NCBI GenBank assembly: GCA_964403185.1
Contig: CAYOFK010000017.1
Coordinates: 1 to 25,593, forward strand
Direction: 5' to 3'
From: CAYOFK01 sp964403185
Lineage (GTDB): Bacteria; Bacteroidota; Bacteroidia; Bacteroidales; VadinHA17
DNA length: 25,593 bases
Shown here: piece after piece, positions 5,702 through 12,504 of the stretch
Layout: every line of letters begins with the position of its first letter
Position numbering within the stretch: position 1 is the first letter of the stretch
Made by a program: the position numbers and the translations under genes
Notes under the pieces: model-generated
Told to the model about the DNA's origin: nothing
What the model saw: the letters and a program-made list of their open reading frames with translations, nothing else
Database searches by the model: none

Positions 5702-7504
5702 ATGACAAATAACATTGTTAAGGCCGCCTTACGAAAATACCGGAGCGATCACACCAGGCTAATGGATATTTTATTATTGATCCAGTTGGAGGCCGGGTGC
5801 ATTTCTAAAGAAGCTGTCAGGCAAATTGCTGATGCTGTGGGTCTTTCAGAAGCTGATGTTGAACAGACCATTTCATTTTACCATTTTTTTGCCACGGAGC
5901 CAAGGGGCAGATATACCATTTACCTGAACAACAGTGTGGTATCACACATGATGGGATTTAAGAAGATAGCCAGGGCTTTTGAAGAGGCAACCGGAGGCAC
6001 TTTCGGAGGTGTTACAGAAGATGGGCTCATCGGTTTATATGAGACAGCCTGCATTGGGATGAGCGACCAGGAGCCTGCAGCCCTGATTAACGGAAGGGTA
6101 TTTCCGGACATGACTGCATTCCGGGTGAAGGAGATCGTCCGGGATATGAGAAAAGGGCTTGAAGTGGAGAAAATGTATGCCAACACCTTTGGAGATGGGA
6201 AAAACTCCCACCCCTTACTTCGGACTGTTATCAGAAATCATATCAGGCGCATTGGTCCCATCCTCAGTCTCAACTATCAGCCCGGAAAAATCCTGCGCAA
6301 AAAGATGGCATTGATGACGCCTCAGGAGGTCATTAACGAGGTCAAACTGTCTCACCTGAGAGGCCGTGGAGGCGCAGGTTTCCCAACCGGTTTGAAATGG
6401 GAATTTTGTCGTAAGACCACCGGAGATCAGAAGTTTGTATTTTGCAATGCCGATGAAGGCGAGCCCGGAACCTTTAAAGACCGTGTGATCCTTACGGAAA
6501 AACCTGAAATGGTTTTTGAAGGCATTACCGTTGCCGGATATGCTATCGGGGCGGTTAAGGGAATCCTTTACCTGCGCTACGAATATAAATATATGGAGGC
6601 TTATCTCGAAGATGTTCTAAGCCGGATGCGGAAGAACAAACTCCTGGGACCACAAATCGCTGGAATTAAAGGATTTGATTTTGATATTTCCATTCAATAT
6701 GGAGCCGGAGCCTATGTATGTGGTGAAGAATCGGCACTGATTGAATCCTCGGAAGGCAAGCGCGGAGAACCAAGACCCAGACCGCCCTTCCCTGTTGAAA
6801 AGGGGTATTTGGGATTTCCCACGGTGGTTAACAATGTTGAAACCCTGTGTGCAGTTGTTAAGATTTTACAGAACGGGGGAGCCTGGTATCAATCTCTTGG
6901 AACGAAGGAGTCTCATGGGACCAAAGTACTCAGTATCTCAGGAGATTGTAAATACCCGGGCATTTATGAAATAGAGTGGGGTTTTTCAATTACTGACATA
7001 TTGGAAATGGCCGGTGCGGATAACACACAGGCTGTTCAGATAGGTGGCCCCTCGGGAACCCTGGCAGGGCCTGATATGTTTGACCGCATCCTCTGTTATT
7101 CAGATCTGGCCACAGGGGGTTCCTTCATCATCTTTAATTCGACCCGCGACATTCTGAAAGATGTGGTCATGAACTTCACTGAGTTTTTTGTTGAAGAGTC
7201 GTGCGGGTCCTGCGTGCCATGCCGCAACATTCCAAAGTTATTAAACAGTAAACTGAAAAAGATCATTGACGGAAATGGCACCCAACGCGACCTGGATGAA
7301 ATGACACAATGGGGCGGGATCATGAAGATGAATCGATGCGGTCTGGGTCATACTGCTGCCAACCCGGTATTGTCCAGTATCAGGAATTTCAAAAAACTGT
7401 ATGAAGAAAAGATCCAGCGGGATGTTGATTTCAATTCCGGTATTGATCTCGAAGCTGCGATAGCAGAATCGTGTGAGTTTGTGGACCGGATACCTGAATT
7501 ATAA
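5702..7504 (+). CDS. hoxF: NAD-reducing hydrogenase diaphorase subunit HoxF (NuoE-NuoF fusion)
   Basis: HoxF carries FMN and the NAD(H) site and exchanges electrons between NAD(H) and the hydrogenase module. Translation begins at ATG 5702; a TTG directly before it is in frame but unlikely. The N-terminal 150 residues are a NuoE-like domain. Compared with E. coli NuoE, three of its four 2Fe-2S Cys positions are replaced (N76, S81, S121) and only C117 remains, so this cluster is probably absent. The NuoF-like part has the NADH motif GRGGAGFPTGLKWEF (221-235), FMN motif CNADEGEPGTFKDR (248-261), GAGAYVCGEESALIESSEG, and the 4Fe-4S ligands CGSCVPC plus RCGLGHTAANP. At 600 residues it has the size of Ralstonia-type HoxF. 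First gene of hoxFUYHW, 11 bp before hoxU. Confidence 0.95.
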   Translation: MTNNIVKAALRKYRSDHTRLMDILLLIQLEAGCISKEAVRQIADAVGLSEADVEQTISFYHFFATEPRGRYTIYLNNSVVSHMMGFKKIARAFEEATGGTFGGVTEDGLIGLYETACIGMSDQEPAALINGRVFPDMTAFRVKEIVRDMRKGLEVEKMYANTFGDGKNSHPLLRTVIRNHIRRIGPILSLNYQPGKILRKKMALMTPQEVINEVKLSHLRGRGGAGFPTGLKWEFCRKTTGDQKFVFCNADEGEPGTFKDRVILTEKPEMVFEGITVAGYAIGAVKGILYLRYEYKYMEAYLEDVLSRMRKNKLLGPQIAGIKGFDFDISIQYGAGAYVCGEESALIESSEGKRGEPRPRPPFPVEKGYLGFPTVVNNVETLCAVVKILQNGGAWYQSLGTKESHGTKVLSISGDCKYPGIYEIEWGFSITDILEMAGADNTQAVQIGGPSGTLAGPDMFDRILCYSDLATGGSFIIFNSTRDILKDVVMNFTEFFVEESCGSCVPCRNIPKLLNSKLKKIIDGNGTQRDLDEMTQWGGIMKMNRCGLGHTAANPVLSSIRNFKKLYEEKIQRDVDFNSGIDLEAAIAESCEFVDRIPEL

Positions 7505-7515
7505 ACATTTTAATA

Positions 7516-8202
7516 ATGGGAAAAACTGTCAGATTTTTTATTGATGACGTAGAATGCACTGCTGAAGAAGGCAGTTATATTGTGGATGCTGCAAAAGAAA
7601 ATGACATCTACATTCCTACCCTGTGTAATTATAAGGGGTTAAAACCTGCAGGTTCCTGCCGGGTTTGCACGGTGAATGTAAACAAACGTCCACTTACAGC
7701 CTGCACTACGCCGGTAGCTGAGGTCATGGAAATTGAGAACGACACGTCCGAACTCCAAAATATGCGCAATGCTGTAATCGAGATCATGTTTACTGAAGGG
7801 AATCACTTTTGCCCCGCTTGTGAAAAAAGTGGTAATTGTGAACTGCAGGCCCTGGCCTACAGGTTCCGCATCATGGCCCCAAGATTTCCTTTCCAGTTTA
7901 ACGACCGCGATGTGGATGCCAGTCACCCAAAGATCTTTCACGACCACAACCGCTGCATACAGTGCAAACGTTGCATCAGGGCCATAAAAAATGAAGAAGG
8001 TAAAAGCGTATTTGCATTTAAAAGAAGGGCCAAGGATATCCGTATTAACCTGGACGACCGGTTGGGTGAGAATTTAACCGATGCCCTGGCGGAAAAAGCC
8101 ATGGAAGTGTGTCCTGTTGGCTCTATTCTTGTGAAAGAGAAGGGATTTATAATACCAATCGGCCAGCGTAAGTACGATAAAAAACCGATCGGTGAAGCAT
8201 AA
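7516..8202 (+). CDS. hoxU: NAD-reducing hydrogenase diaphorase subunit HoxU
   Basis: HoxU is the NuoG-like electron wire between HoxF and the hydrogenase dimer HoxYH. In 228 residues it holds a 2Fe-2S ferredoxin domain (C37, C48, C51, C63 in TLCNYKGLKPAGSCRVC and ACT), the NuoG-type His/Cys 4Fe-4S site HFCPACEKSGNC (H97, C99, C102, C108), and one further 4Fe-4S site CIQCKRC (147-153) with CPVG at 199. It lacks the second bacterial-ferredoxin cluster found in the longer cyanobacterial HoxU. The ending, with CPVGSILVKEKGF and PIGQRKY, resembles Ralstonia eutropha HoxU from memory, which supports group 3d. It lies between hoxF and hoxY, with 27 bp to hoxY. Confidence 0.95.
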   Translation: MGKTVRFFIDDVECTAEEGSYIVDAAKENDIYIPTLCNYKGLKPAGSCRVCTVNVNKRPLTACTTPVAEVMEIENDTSELQNMRNAVIEIMFTEGNHFCPACEKSGNCELQALAYRFRIMAPRFPFQFNDRDVDASHPKIFHDHNRCIQCKRCIRAIKNEEGKSVFAFKRRAKDIRINLDDRLGENLTDALAEKAMEVCPVGSILVKEKGFIIPIGQRKYDKKPIGEA

Positions 8203-8229
8203 TTATCTAACGCAATTTGTAACCGGATC

Positions 8230-8775
8230 ATGAGTAAACCAATTCTGGCCACCACCTCTTTAGCAGGATGTTTCGGATGCCATATGTCATTTCTTGACAT
8301 TGATGACAGGCTGCTGGACCTTATTGAACTGATAGAGTTTAATAAATCCCCGATAGATGATATTAAGATATTCACCAAAGATTGTGATATTGGCTTGATC
8401 GAGGGCGGGTGTTGCAATACTGAGAACATCCACATCCTTAAGAACTTCAGAAAAAAATGCAGGATCCTTGTTTCATTTGGTGAATGTGCGATCATGGGCG
8501 GGCTCCCGGCATTACGCAACGACATCTCGGTGAAGGAGTGCCTCAACGAGGCTTATTTATCGGGCCCCACCACCGTAAACAAAGAACGCATACTCCCGAA
8601 TGATGAGGAATTACCAATCATTCTGGATAAGGTATATCCCTGTCATGAAGTGGTTAAAATGGATTACCATCTCCCCGGTTGTCCGCCCCATCCGGATCTG
8701 ATATGGGACATGTTGCATGCATTGATCCTGGATGTGAACGTTGATTTACCTTATGAAGTCATTAAATACGATTAA
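8230..8775 (+). CDS. hoxY: NiFe hydrogenase small subunit HoxY
   Basis: HoxY is the small subunit of the hydrogenase dimer and carries the proximal 4Fe-4S cluster. The four ligands are visible: CFGC (C14 and C17), FGEC (C86) and PGCPP (C151). The motif SLAGCFGCHMSFLDID is typical of group 3 enzymes. There is no Tat signal peptide and no second or third cluster domain, so the protein is cytoplasmic and short (181 residues), as expected for soluble NAD-linked enzymes. The next gene, hoxH, begins 14 bp after its stop, and the hoxH ribosome binding site overlaps that spacer. Confidence 0.95.
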   Translation: MSKPILATTSLAGCFGCHMSFLDIDDRLLDLIELIEFNKSPIDDIKIFTKDCDIGLIEGGCCNTENIHILKNFRKKCRILVSFGECAIMGGLPALRNDISVKECLNEAYLSGPTTVNKERILPNDEELPIILDKVYPCHEVVKMDYHLPGCPPHPDLIWDMLHALILDVNVDLPYEVIKYD

Positions 8776-8776
8776 G

Positions 8777-8783
8777 AGGAGGG
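8777..8783 (+). promoter_or_regulatory. Strong Shine-Dalgarno fixing the TTG start of hoxH
   Basis: AGGAGGG lies two bases after the hoxY stop and 6 bases before TTG 8790. Strong Shine-Dalgarno sequences are uncommon in Bacteroidota. No ATG or GTG lies at a suitable distance, so this site decides the hoxH start. Confidence 0.7.
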
Positions 8784-8789
8784 AAAACA

Positions 8790-10244
8790 TTGGCAAAAAA
8801 AATAACTATTGAACCCGTTACCCGTGTTGAGGGCCATGGCAAAGTCACCATTCATATGGATGATGACAACCAGGTAGTGCAAAGCAGACTGCACATCGTT
8901 GAATTCAGGGGATTTGAGCGATTTATTCAGGGTCGTCCATACTGGGAAGCACCCGTTCTGGTACAAAGACTGTGTGGTATTTGCCCCGTGAGTCACCATC
9001 TGGCTGCTGCAAAGGCCATGGATGTTATAGTTGGTGCGGGTACCGGTAAAGGCCTTACATCCACTGCAGAAAAAATGAGAAGACTGATGCATTACGGACA
9101 GATATTCCAGTCCCATGCATTGCATTTCTTCCACCTGGCATCACCGGATCTGCTTTTTGGTATTGAGGGCGATCCGAATATCAGAAATATCATTGGCATT
9201 GCCCTGGAGCATAAAGAGCTTGCTGTTCAGGGAATCATGATGCGCAAGTATGGGCAGGAAATTATACAGGCTACAGCAGGAAAGAAAATCCACGGAACCG
9301 GAGCCATCCCCGGAGGCGTTAATAAGAGTCTGACCGCCGGGGAAGTAGATGCCTTCCTGCACGGCACCGATCCGTTAAATACGGATAAAATGATTGAATG
9401 GTCGGTTGAAGCTCTTGAATTTTTCAAAGAATACCATAAAGGACACAAGGATATGATTGATAATTTTGCCGACTTTCCTTCGTCACACCTCAGTCTGGTC
9501 AGGGAAGACGGAGCCATGGACCTGTATCATGGCGTTCTGAGGGCGGTTGATGCGGACGGCAAAAAGATCCTGCATGATGTGGATTATCAGGACTATGTTA
9601 ACTATATCGGTGAAGAAGTCCGGTCCTGGAGTTATATGAAATTCCCCTTCCTCAAAGAATATGGGAAGGAAAAAGGCTGGTACAGGGTAGGGCCTCTGGC
9701 ACGAATGAATACGGTTGATTTCATCCCCACACCTCTGGCTCAAAAAGAATTCGAGATCTTCAAAGCCTATACCGGGGGCAAGCCAAACGGGATGTCCATG
9801 CACATGCACTGGGCCCGGTTGATAGAAGTATTGCATGCAGCTGAAATGATGAAGGAATTGTTGAATGATCAGGATATCACCGGAGACCTGTTGATTACAA
9901 AAGGTTCAAAGCAGGCAGAAGGTGTTGGCCTGATTGAAGCCCCGCGTGGCACCTTGTTCCATCATTACAGGATCAATAAGAACGACCAGATTGAAATGGC
10001 CAATCTGATTGTTTCAACAACGAACAATAACCAGCCCATGAATCTGGCAGTAGAATCCGTGGCCAGAAAATACATGAATGGCCATGCGGTGATCTCCGAA
10101 GGGATGATGAATGCGGTAGAGGTAGCCATCAGGGCCTACGATCCCTGTTTAAGCTGTGCCACACATGCACTGGGTAAAATGCCCCTGGAAATAAAGGTCC
10201 TGGATAAAAACAATGCCCTTCTGGATCACAAATTGACTTCATGA
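8790..10244 (+). CDS. hoxH: NiFe hydrogenase large (catalytic) subunit HoxH
   Basis: HoxH holds the NiFe(CN)2CO active site and catalyses reversible H2 oxidation. The protein begins MAKKITIEPVTRVEGHGK; the only workable initiator is TTG at 8790, preceded by a strong Shine-Dalgarno. The N-terminal metal motif RLCGICPVSHHLAAAKAMD gives C62 and C65; the C-terminal motif DPCLSCATH gives C453 and C456. CGICxVSHHLA fits group 3d bidirectional NAD-linked enzymes. After His459 come 25 residues starting ALGKMPLEI, the tail expected to be removed by the HoxW endopeptidase once nickel is in place. At 484 residues it is full length. Its stop overlaps hoxW by 4 bp (ATGA), implying coupled translation of enzyme and protease. 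Confidence 0.96.
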   Translation: MAKKITIEPVTRVEGHGKVTIHMDDDNQVVQSRLHIVEFRGFERFIQGRPYWEAPVLVQRLCGICPVSHHLAAAKAMDVIVGAGTGKGLTSTAEKMRRLMHYGQIFQSHALHFFHLASPDLLFGIEGDPNIRNIIGIALEHKELAVQGIMMRKYGQEIIQATAGKKIHGTGAIPGGVNKSLTAGEVDAFLHGTDPLNTDKMIEWSVEALEFFKEYHKGHKDMIDNFADFPSSHLSLVREDGAMDLYHGVLRAVDADGKKILHDVDYQDYVNYIGEEVRSWSYMKFPFLKEYGKEKGWYRVGPLARMNTVDFIPTPLAQKEFEIFKAYTGGKPNGMSMHMHWARLIEVLHAAEMMKELLNDQDITGDLLITKGSKQAEGVGLIEAPRGTLFHHYRINKNDQIEMANLIVSTTNNNQPMNLAVESVARKYMNGHAVISEGMMNAVEVAIRAYDPCLSCATHALGKMPLEIKVLDKNNALLDHKLTS

Positions 10245-10723
10245 TAAAAACATCCGCAATATTGGTTTACGGATATGGGAATCCAGGCCGGCAGGATGAT
10301 GGTTGTGGCATTGTATTCACTGAATCTGTAAACCAATGGCTGAAAACGGAAAAGATCAAACATGTTGATTGTGATTCCAATTACCAGTTGAATATCGAAG
10401 ATGCAGAATTGATTTCGGACTACGATATGGTGATTTTTGCAGATGCCAGCATGGAGCGCATTGATTCCTTCAGGTTAAGCAGAATTGAACCTTCAGATTC
10501 CAGGATTGAGTTTAGCATGCATGCAGTTTCTCCGGCATTTGTATTGGATCTCTGCCACCGGCTGTATGGCTCCGGGCCTGATACCTACCTGATTCATATT
10601 AAAGGACTTGAATGGGATTTCGGAGAAGGATTAAGCCTGGAAGCATCAAGAAATGTAACACAGGCTCTTGAATGGTTAAAACCGGCCCTGGCACAGCCTG
10701 AGAAAATGAAGGAGTTGGTTTAA
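10241..10723 (+). CDS. hoxW: HoxW-type hydrogenase maturation endopeptidase
   Basis: This nickel-dependent endopeptidase trims the C-terminal tail of HoxH, closing the NiFe site as the last maturation step. It shows the family signature YGYGNPGRQDDGCG (residues 10-23). Likely nickel ligands by analogy with HycI/HybD are D20, D68 (FADAS) and H94 (SMHAVSP). It has 160 residues, the normal size, and no membrane segment. The ATG lies inside the last codons of hoxH (4-bp overlap), so it is the final gene of hoxFUYHW and almost certainly specific for HoxH. A weak terminator-like hairpin follows. Confidence 0.92.
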   Translation: MIKTSAILVYGYGNPGRQDDGCGIVFTESVNQWLKTEKIKHVDCDSNYQLNIEDAELISDYDMVIFADASMERIDSFRLSRIEPSDSRIEFSMHAVSPAFVLDLCHRLYGSGPDTYLIHIKGLEWDFGEGLSLEASRNVTQALEWLKPALAQPEKMKELV

Positions 10724-10725
10724 AA

Positions 10726-10752
10726 AGGCAGCCATCTTCCTGACCTCTTTTT
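10726..10752 (+). terminator. Possible intrinsic terminator after hoxW
   Basis: AGGCAG can pair with CTG-A-CCT (one bulged A) around an 8-base loop, followed by CTTTTT. The stem is short, so the call is weak, but it lies 3 bp after the hoxW stop, where the operon should end. Confidence 0.35.
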
Positions 10753-10781
10753 AAAATTTAAGGATGTTTCTAAATTTTTAC

Positions 10782-10811
10782 TTGTTTAATAGATATTAAT
10801 ATCTACCTTAG
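10782..10811 (+). promoter_or_regulatory. Candidate promoter of the RRM gene with an internal palindrome
   Basis: TTG at 10782-10784, a 19-bp spacer and TACCTTAG at 10804-10811 (one mismatch to TAnnTTTG) make a plausible Bacteroidota promoter. The spacer is filled by the perfect 16-bp palindrome TAGATATTAATATCTA (10790-10805), which reaches two bases into the -7 box, a position typical of a repressor site. The predicted leader is about 95 nt. Confidence 0.35.
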
Positions 10812-10826
10812 CAGTAACAATCCATT

Positions 10827-10844
10827 GTCATCATGAATGATGAC
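10827..10844. repeat. Inverted repeat in the leader of the RRM gene
   Basis: GTCATCAT-GA-ATGATGAC: perfect 8-base arms and a 2-base centre. It lies downstream of the predicted transcription start, so it could be either a DNA operator or an RNA hairpin in the 5' leader. Confidence 0.5.
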
Positions 10845-10914
10845 CGTTGGTAATTAATATGTGCGTTCTGTTAATGCCAGCGTATTTTTTCGACGCACGA
10901 CGTATTTTTTGTAT

Positions 10915-11169
10915 ATGAATATTTACGTAGGAAACCTGCCTTACGGCGTAACTGAAGATGATTTGAAACAGGTCTTTTCCGAATTTGGAGAAGTTACTGA
11001 ATCAGTAATTATAACTGACAAGTACTCAGGAAGGTCCAAAGGATTTGGGTTTGTTGAAATGGCCGATGATGGCGAAGCAAATAACGCCATTAAATCACTG
11101 AATGATACTGATCTGAAAGGTCGGAATATTAAAGTGAGTCAGGCCAGACCTCGCCCAGATCGCTCATAA
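10915..11169 (+). CDS. RRM-domain RNA-binding protein
   Basis: This is a single RNA recognition motif protein of 84 residues, of the small glycine-rich-type RNA-binding family common in Bacteroidota and cyanobacteria. RNP2 is IYVGNL (residues 3-8) and RNP1 is KGFGFVEM (42-49), with the aromatic residues that stack on RNA bases all present. The start is set at ATG 10915 (MNIYVGNLPYG) because the domain begins there; a GTG 18 codons upstream would add an unrelated, low-quality extension. Such proteins bind single-stranded RNA and are often induced by cold or stress, but the exact target here is unknown. It seems to be a single-gene unit with its own promoter, unrelated to the hox operon. Confidence 0.93.
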   Translation: MNIYVGNLPYGVTEDDLKQVFSEFGEVTESVIITDKYSGRSKGFGFVEMADDGEANNAIKSLNDTDLKGRNIKVSQARPRPDRS

Positions 11170-11713
11170 CCGGACGAAATAATCCGCTAAATAACAGTAC
11201 TGCCTTCCTGCCTGAGCAAACTCAGGCTGCGGAATAACTATGTCCATGAATTTTTGTATTCCTGGCAGGCGATCATTCTCATGCCCGGGGCTATTATCTT
11301 CCGCCCCGATGGGGCTGGGTGCGGCCGGCAATCAAACCCAGGTTCAATCCTTTGCAGTAGTGGAGTAAAACAACCGCGAAGTGGTTGAATGTGAATAACC
11401 CCGGGTTTCAACCCGGGGGTCCGGGCATCGCAACCATCAGGTTTTGGCGGAGATTTTGCCCGGTGCAGGGATGGTGTGATGGATTGCAAAATCTGTGACA
11501 AAACAGGAAGGAAGGCTGAGGAAAAGCCAATACAGATCGACTTTGCAAGTCGATTGTGCCCGAAAGGGTACAAATAAATCCCTTCGGGATTAAAGCGACT
11601 TGGAAAGTCGCTCTACAGACGCGCGATTCAAGTACTAATTATGCAACCGGTCGCCGTAATCATCCCCATGTGATATGAGCAGGCAAGGCCAGGTATCCCG
11701 CCTGCCCTGGGGG
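11170..11713. repeat. Cluster of REP-like hairpins, no gene
   Basis: This 544-bp stretch carries no credible gene but at least six short stems: GCCTGAG 11210-11216/11221-11227; GCCCC 11303-11307/11311-11315; CAACCGC 11371-11377/GTGGTTG 11381-11387; CCCCGGGTT 11399-11407/AACCCGGGG 11410-11418; ATCGACTT 11536-11543/AAGTCGAT 11547-11554; AATCCC 11577-11582/GGGATT 11586-11591; and AGCGACTT 11594-11601/AAGTCGCT 11605-11612. Most have 3-base loops. The two CGACTT...AAGTCG stems flank the AATCCC stem symmetrically. None has a convincing T-run. This resembles mobile palindromic intergenic repeats seen in Bacteroidota genomes (recalled, not searched). Confidence 0.6.
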
Positions 11714-12427
11714 TCAGAGACCCAGAAACACAATAGCAATACCGCTCAGAAGGATTGTAGCACCGGCCAGAGCATGAGTATAACGCTCCATCTTTCCAAA
11801 GGGCAGGAAATTGATGCCAAAAGAGGCGACTGCAACGATCGTCAGCATGGTCAAAACAGTCGCCAGACCAAACACTGCAGTGACAATCAGCAAGCCGGCT
11901 GTATTATTTTCCGCTGCCGGATACATCAGAATGGGAATCAACGGCTCGCAGGGCCCCAGGACAAAAATGACAAACAGTATCCAGGGAGTTAATTTCCGTG
12001 GTGCCTGTTTTTCATGGACATGCAAATGATCCTTATGATGATGGTGCTTGTGTGTATGGTATGTTCCGTCTTTATGAACATGAATATGGCTGTGTTTACG
12101 GTTTCTGTAAGCCCGCCTGACACCCCAGACCATGTATGCAAACCCAAAGGCTATGAGCATCCATGCTGCCAGGCTGCCCCGGCCGCTTTCAATACCTGTA
12201 AGTTTGTTCACTCCCAACCCAAAGGCAATCCCAAGCATGCCCAGAACCACAGATCCCAGTACGTGGCCCAGGCCACTGGCAAGTGTCACAAGCATTGTTT
12301 TCCGCATCGACCACTTCCCTGCCCTGGACATGACAATAAAAGGAAGGTAGTGATCGGGGCCAAATAATGTATGCAACAAACCAATACTGGCTGCTGTTAA
12401 GGTTAATAAACGGATCTCTTCAGTCAT
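11714..12427 (-). CDS. Nickel/cobalt transporter, NicO/UreH-like
   Basis: This 237-residue polytopic membrane protein resembles the NicO/UreH branch of nickel/cobalt transporters related to the TauE/SafE fold. The first helix carries HTLFGPDH (H19, D25, H26), the metal-binding signature of these families. About six hydrophobic segments are visible. Between the third and fourth lies a very His-rich cytoplasmic or periplasmic loop (about residues 112-142, including HTHKHHHHKDHLHVHE), a likely metal-gathering segment. A later helix has GPCEPLIPILMYPA. Nickel supply for the nearby NiFe hydrogenase is the most economical role, though cobalt or efflux cannot be excluded. It lies downstream of the metallo-beta-lactamase-fold gene (77 bp) on the same strand. 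Confidence 0.82.
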   Translation of the reverse strand: MTEEIRLLTLTAASIGLLHTLFGPDHYLPFIVMSRAGKWSMRKTMLVTLASGLGHVLGSVVLGMLGIAFGLGVNKLTGIESGRGSLAAWMLIAFGFAYMVWGVRRAYRNRKHSHIHVHKDGTYHTHKHHHHKDHLHVHEKQAPRKLTPWILFVIFVLGPCEPLIPILMYPAAENNTAGLLIVTAVFGLATVLTMLTIVAVASFGINFLPFGKMERYTHALAGATILLSGIAIVFLGL

Positions 12428-12504
12428 ATTTTAAAACATAAACATTACACAAAAGTAACAGAATCATCCAAATTCCCAGGCATTCACCGGGGTGTTTTTC
12501 CGCT

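Noticed and set aside
11399..11418. Strong CCCCGGGTT/AACCCGGGG hairpin as an intrinsic terminator
   Set aside because: No T-run follows on either strand and it lies over 200 bp from the nearest gene end; it fits better as a REP-like repeat.
11238..11573. 111-codon minus-strand frame in the gap after the RRM gene
   Set aside because: It is made wholly of hairpin repeats; the protein is Pro/Gly/Arg-rich and unlike any known family.
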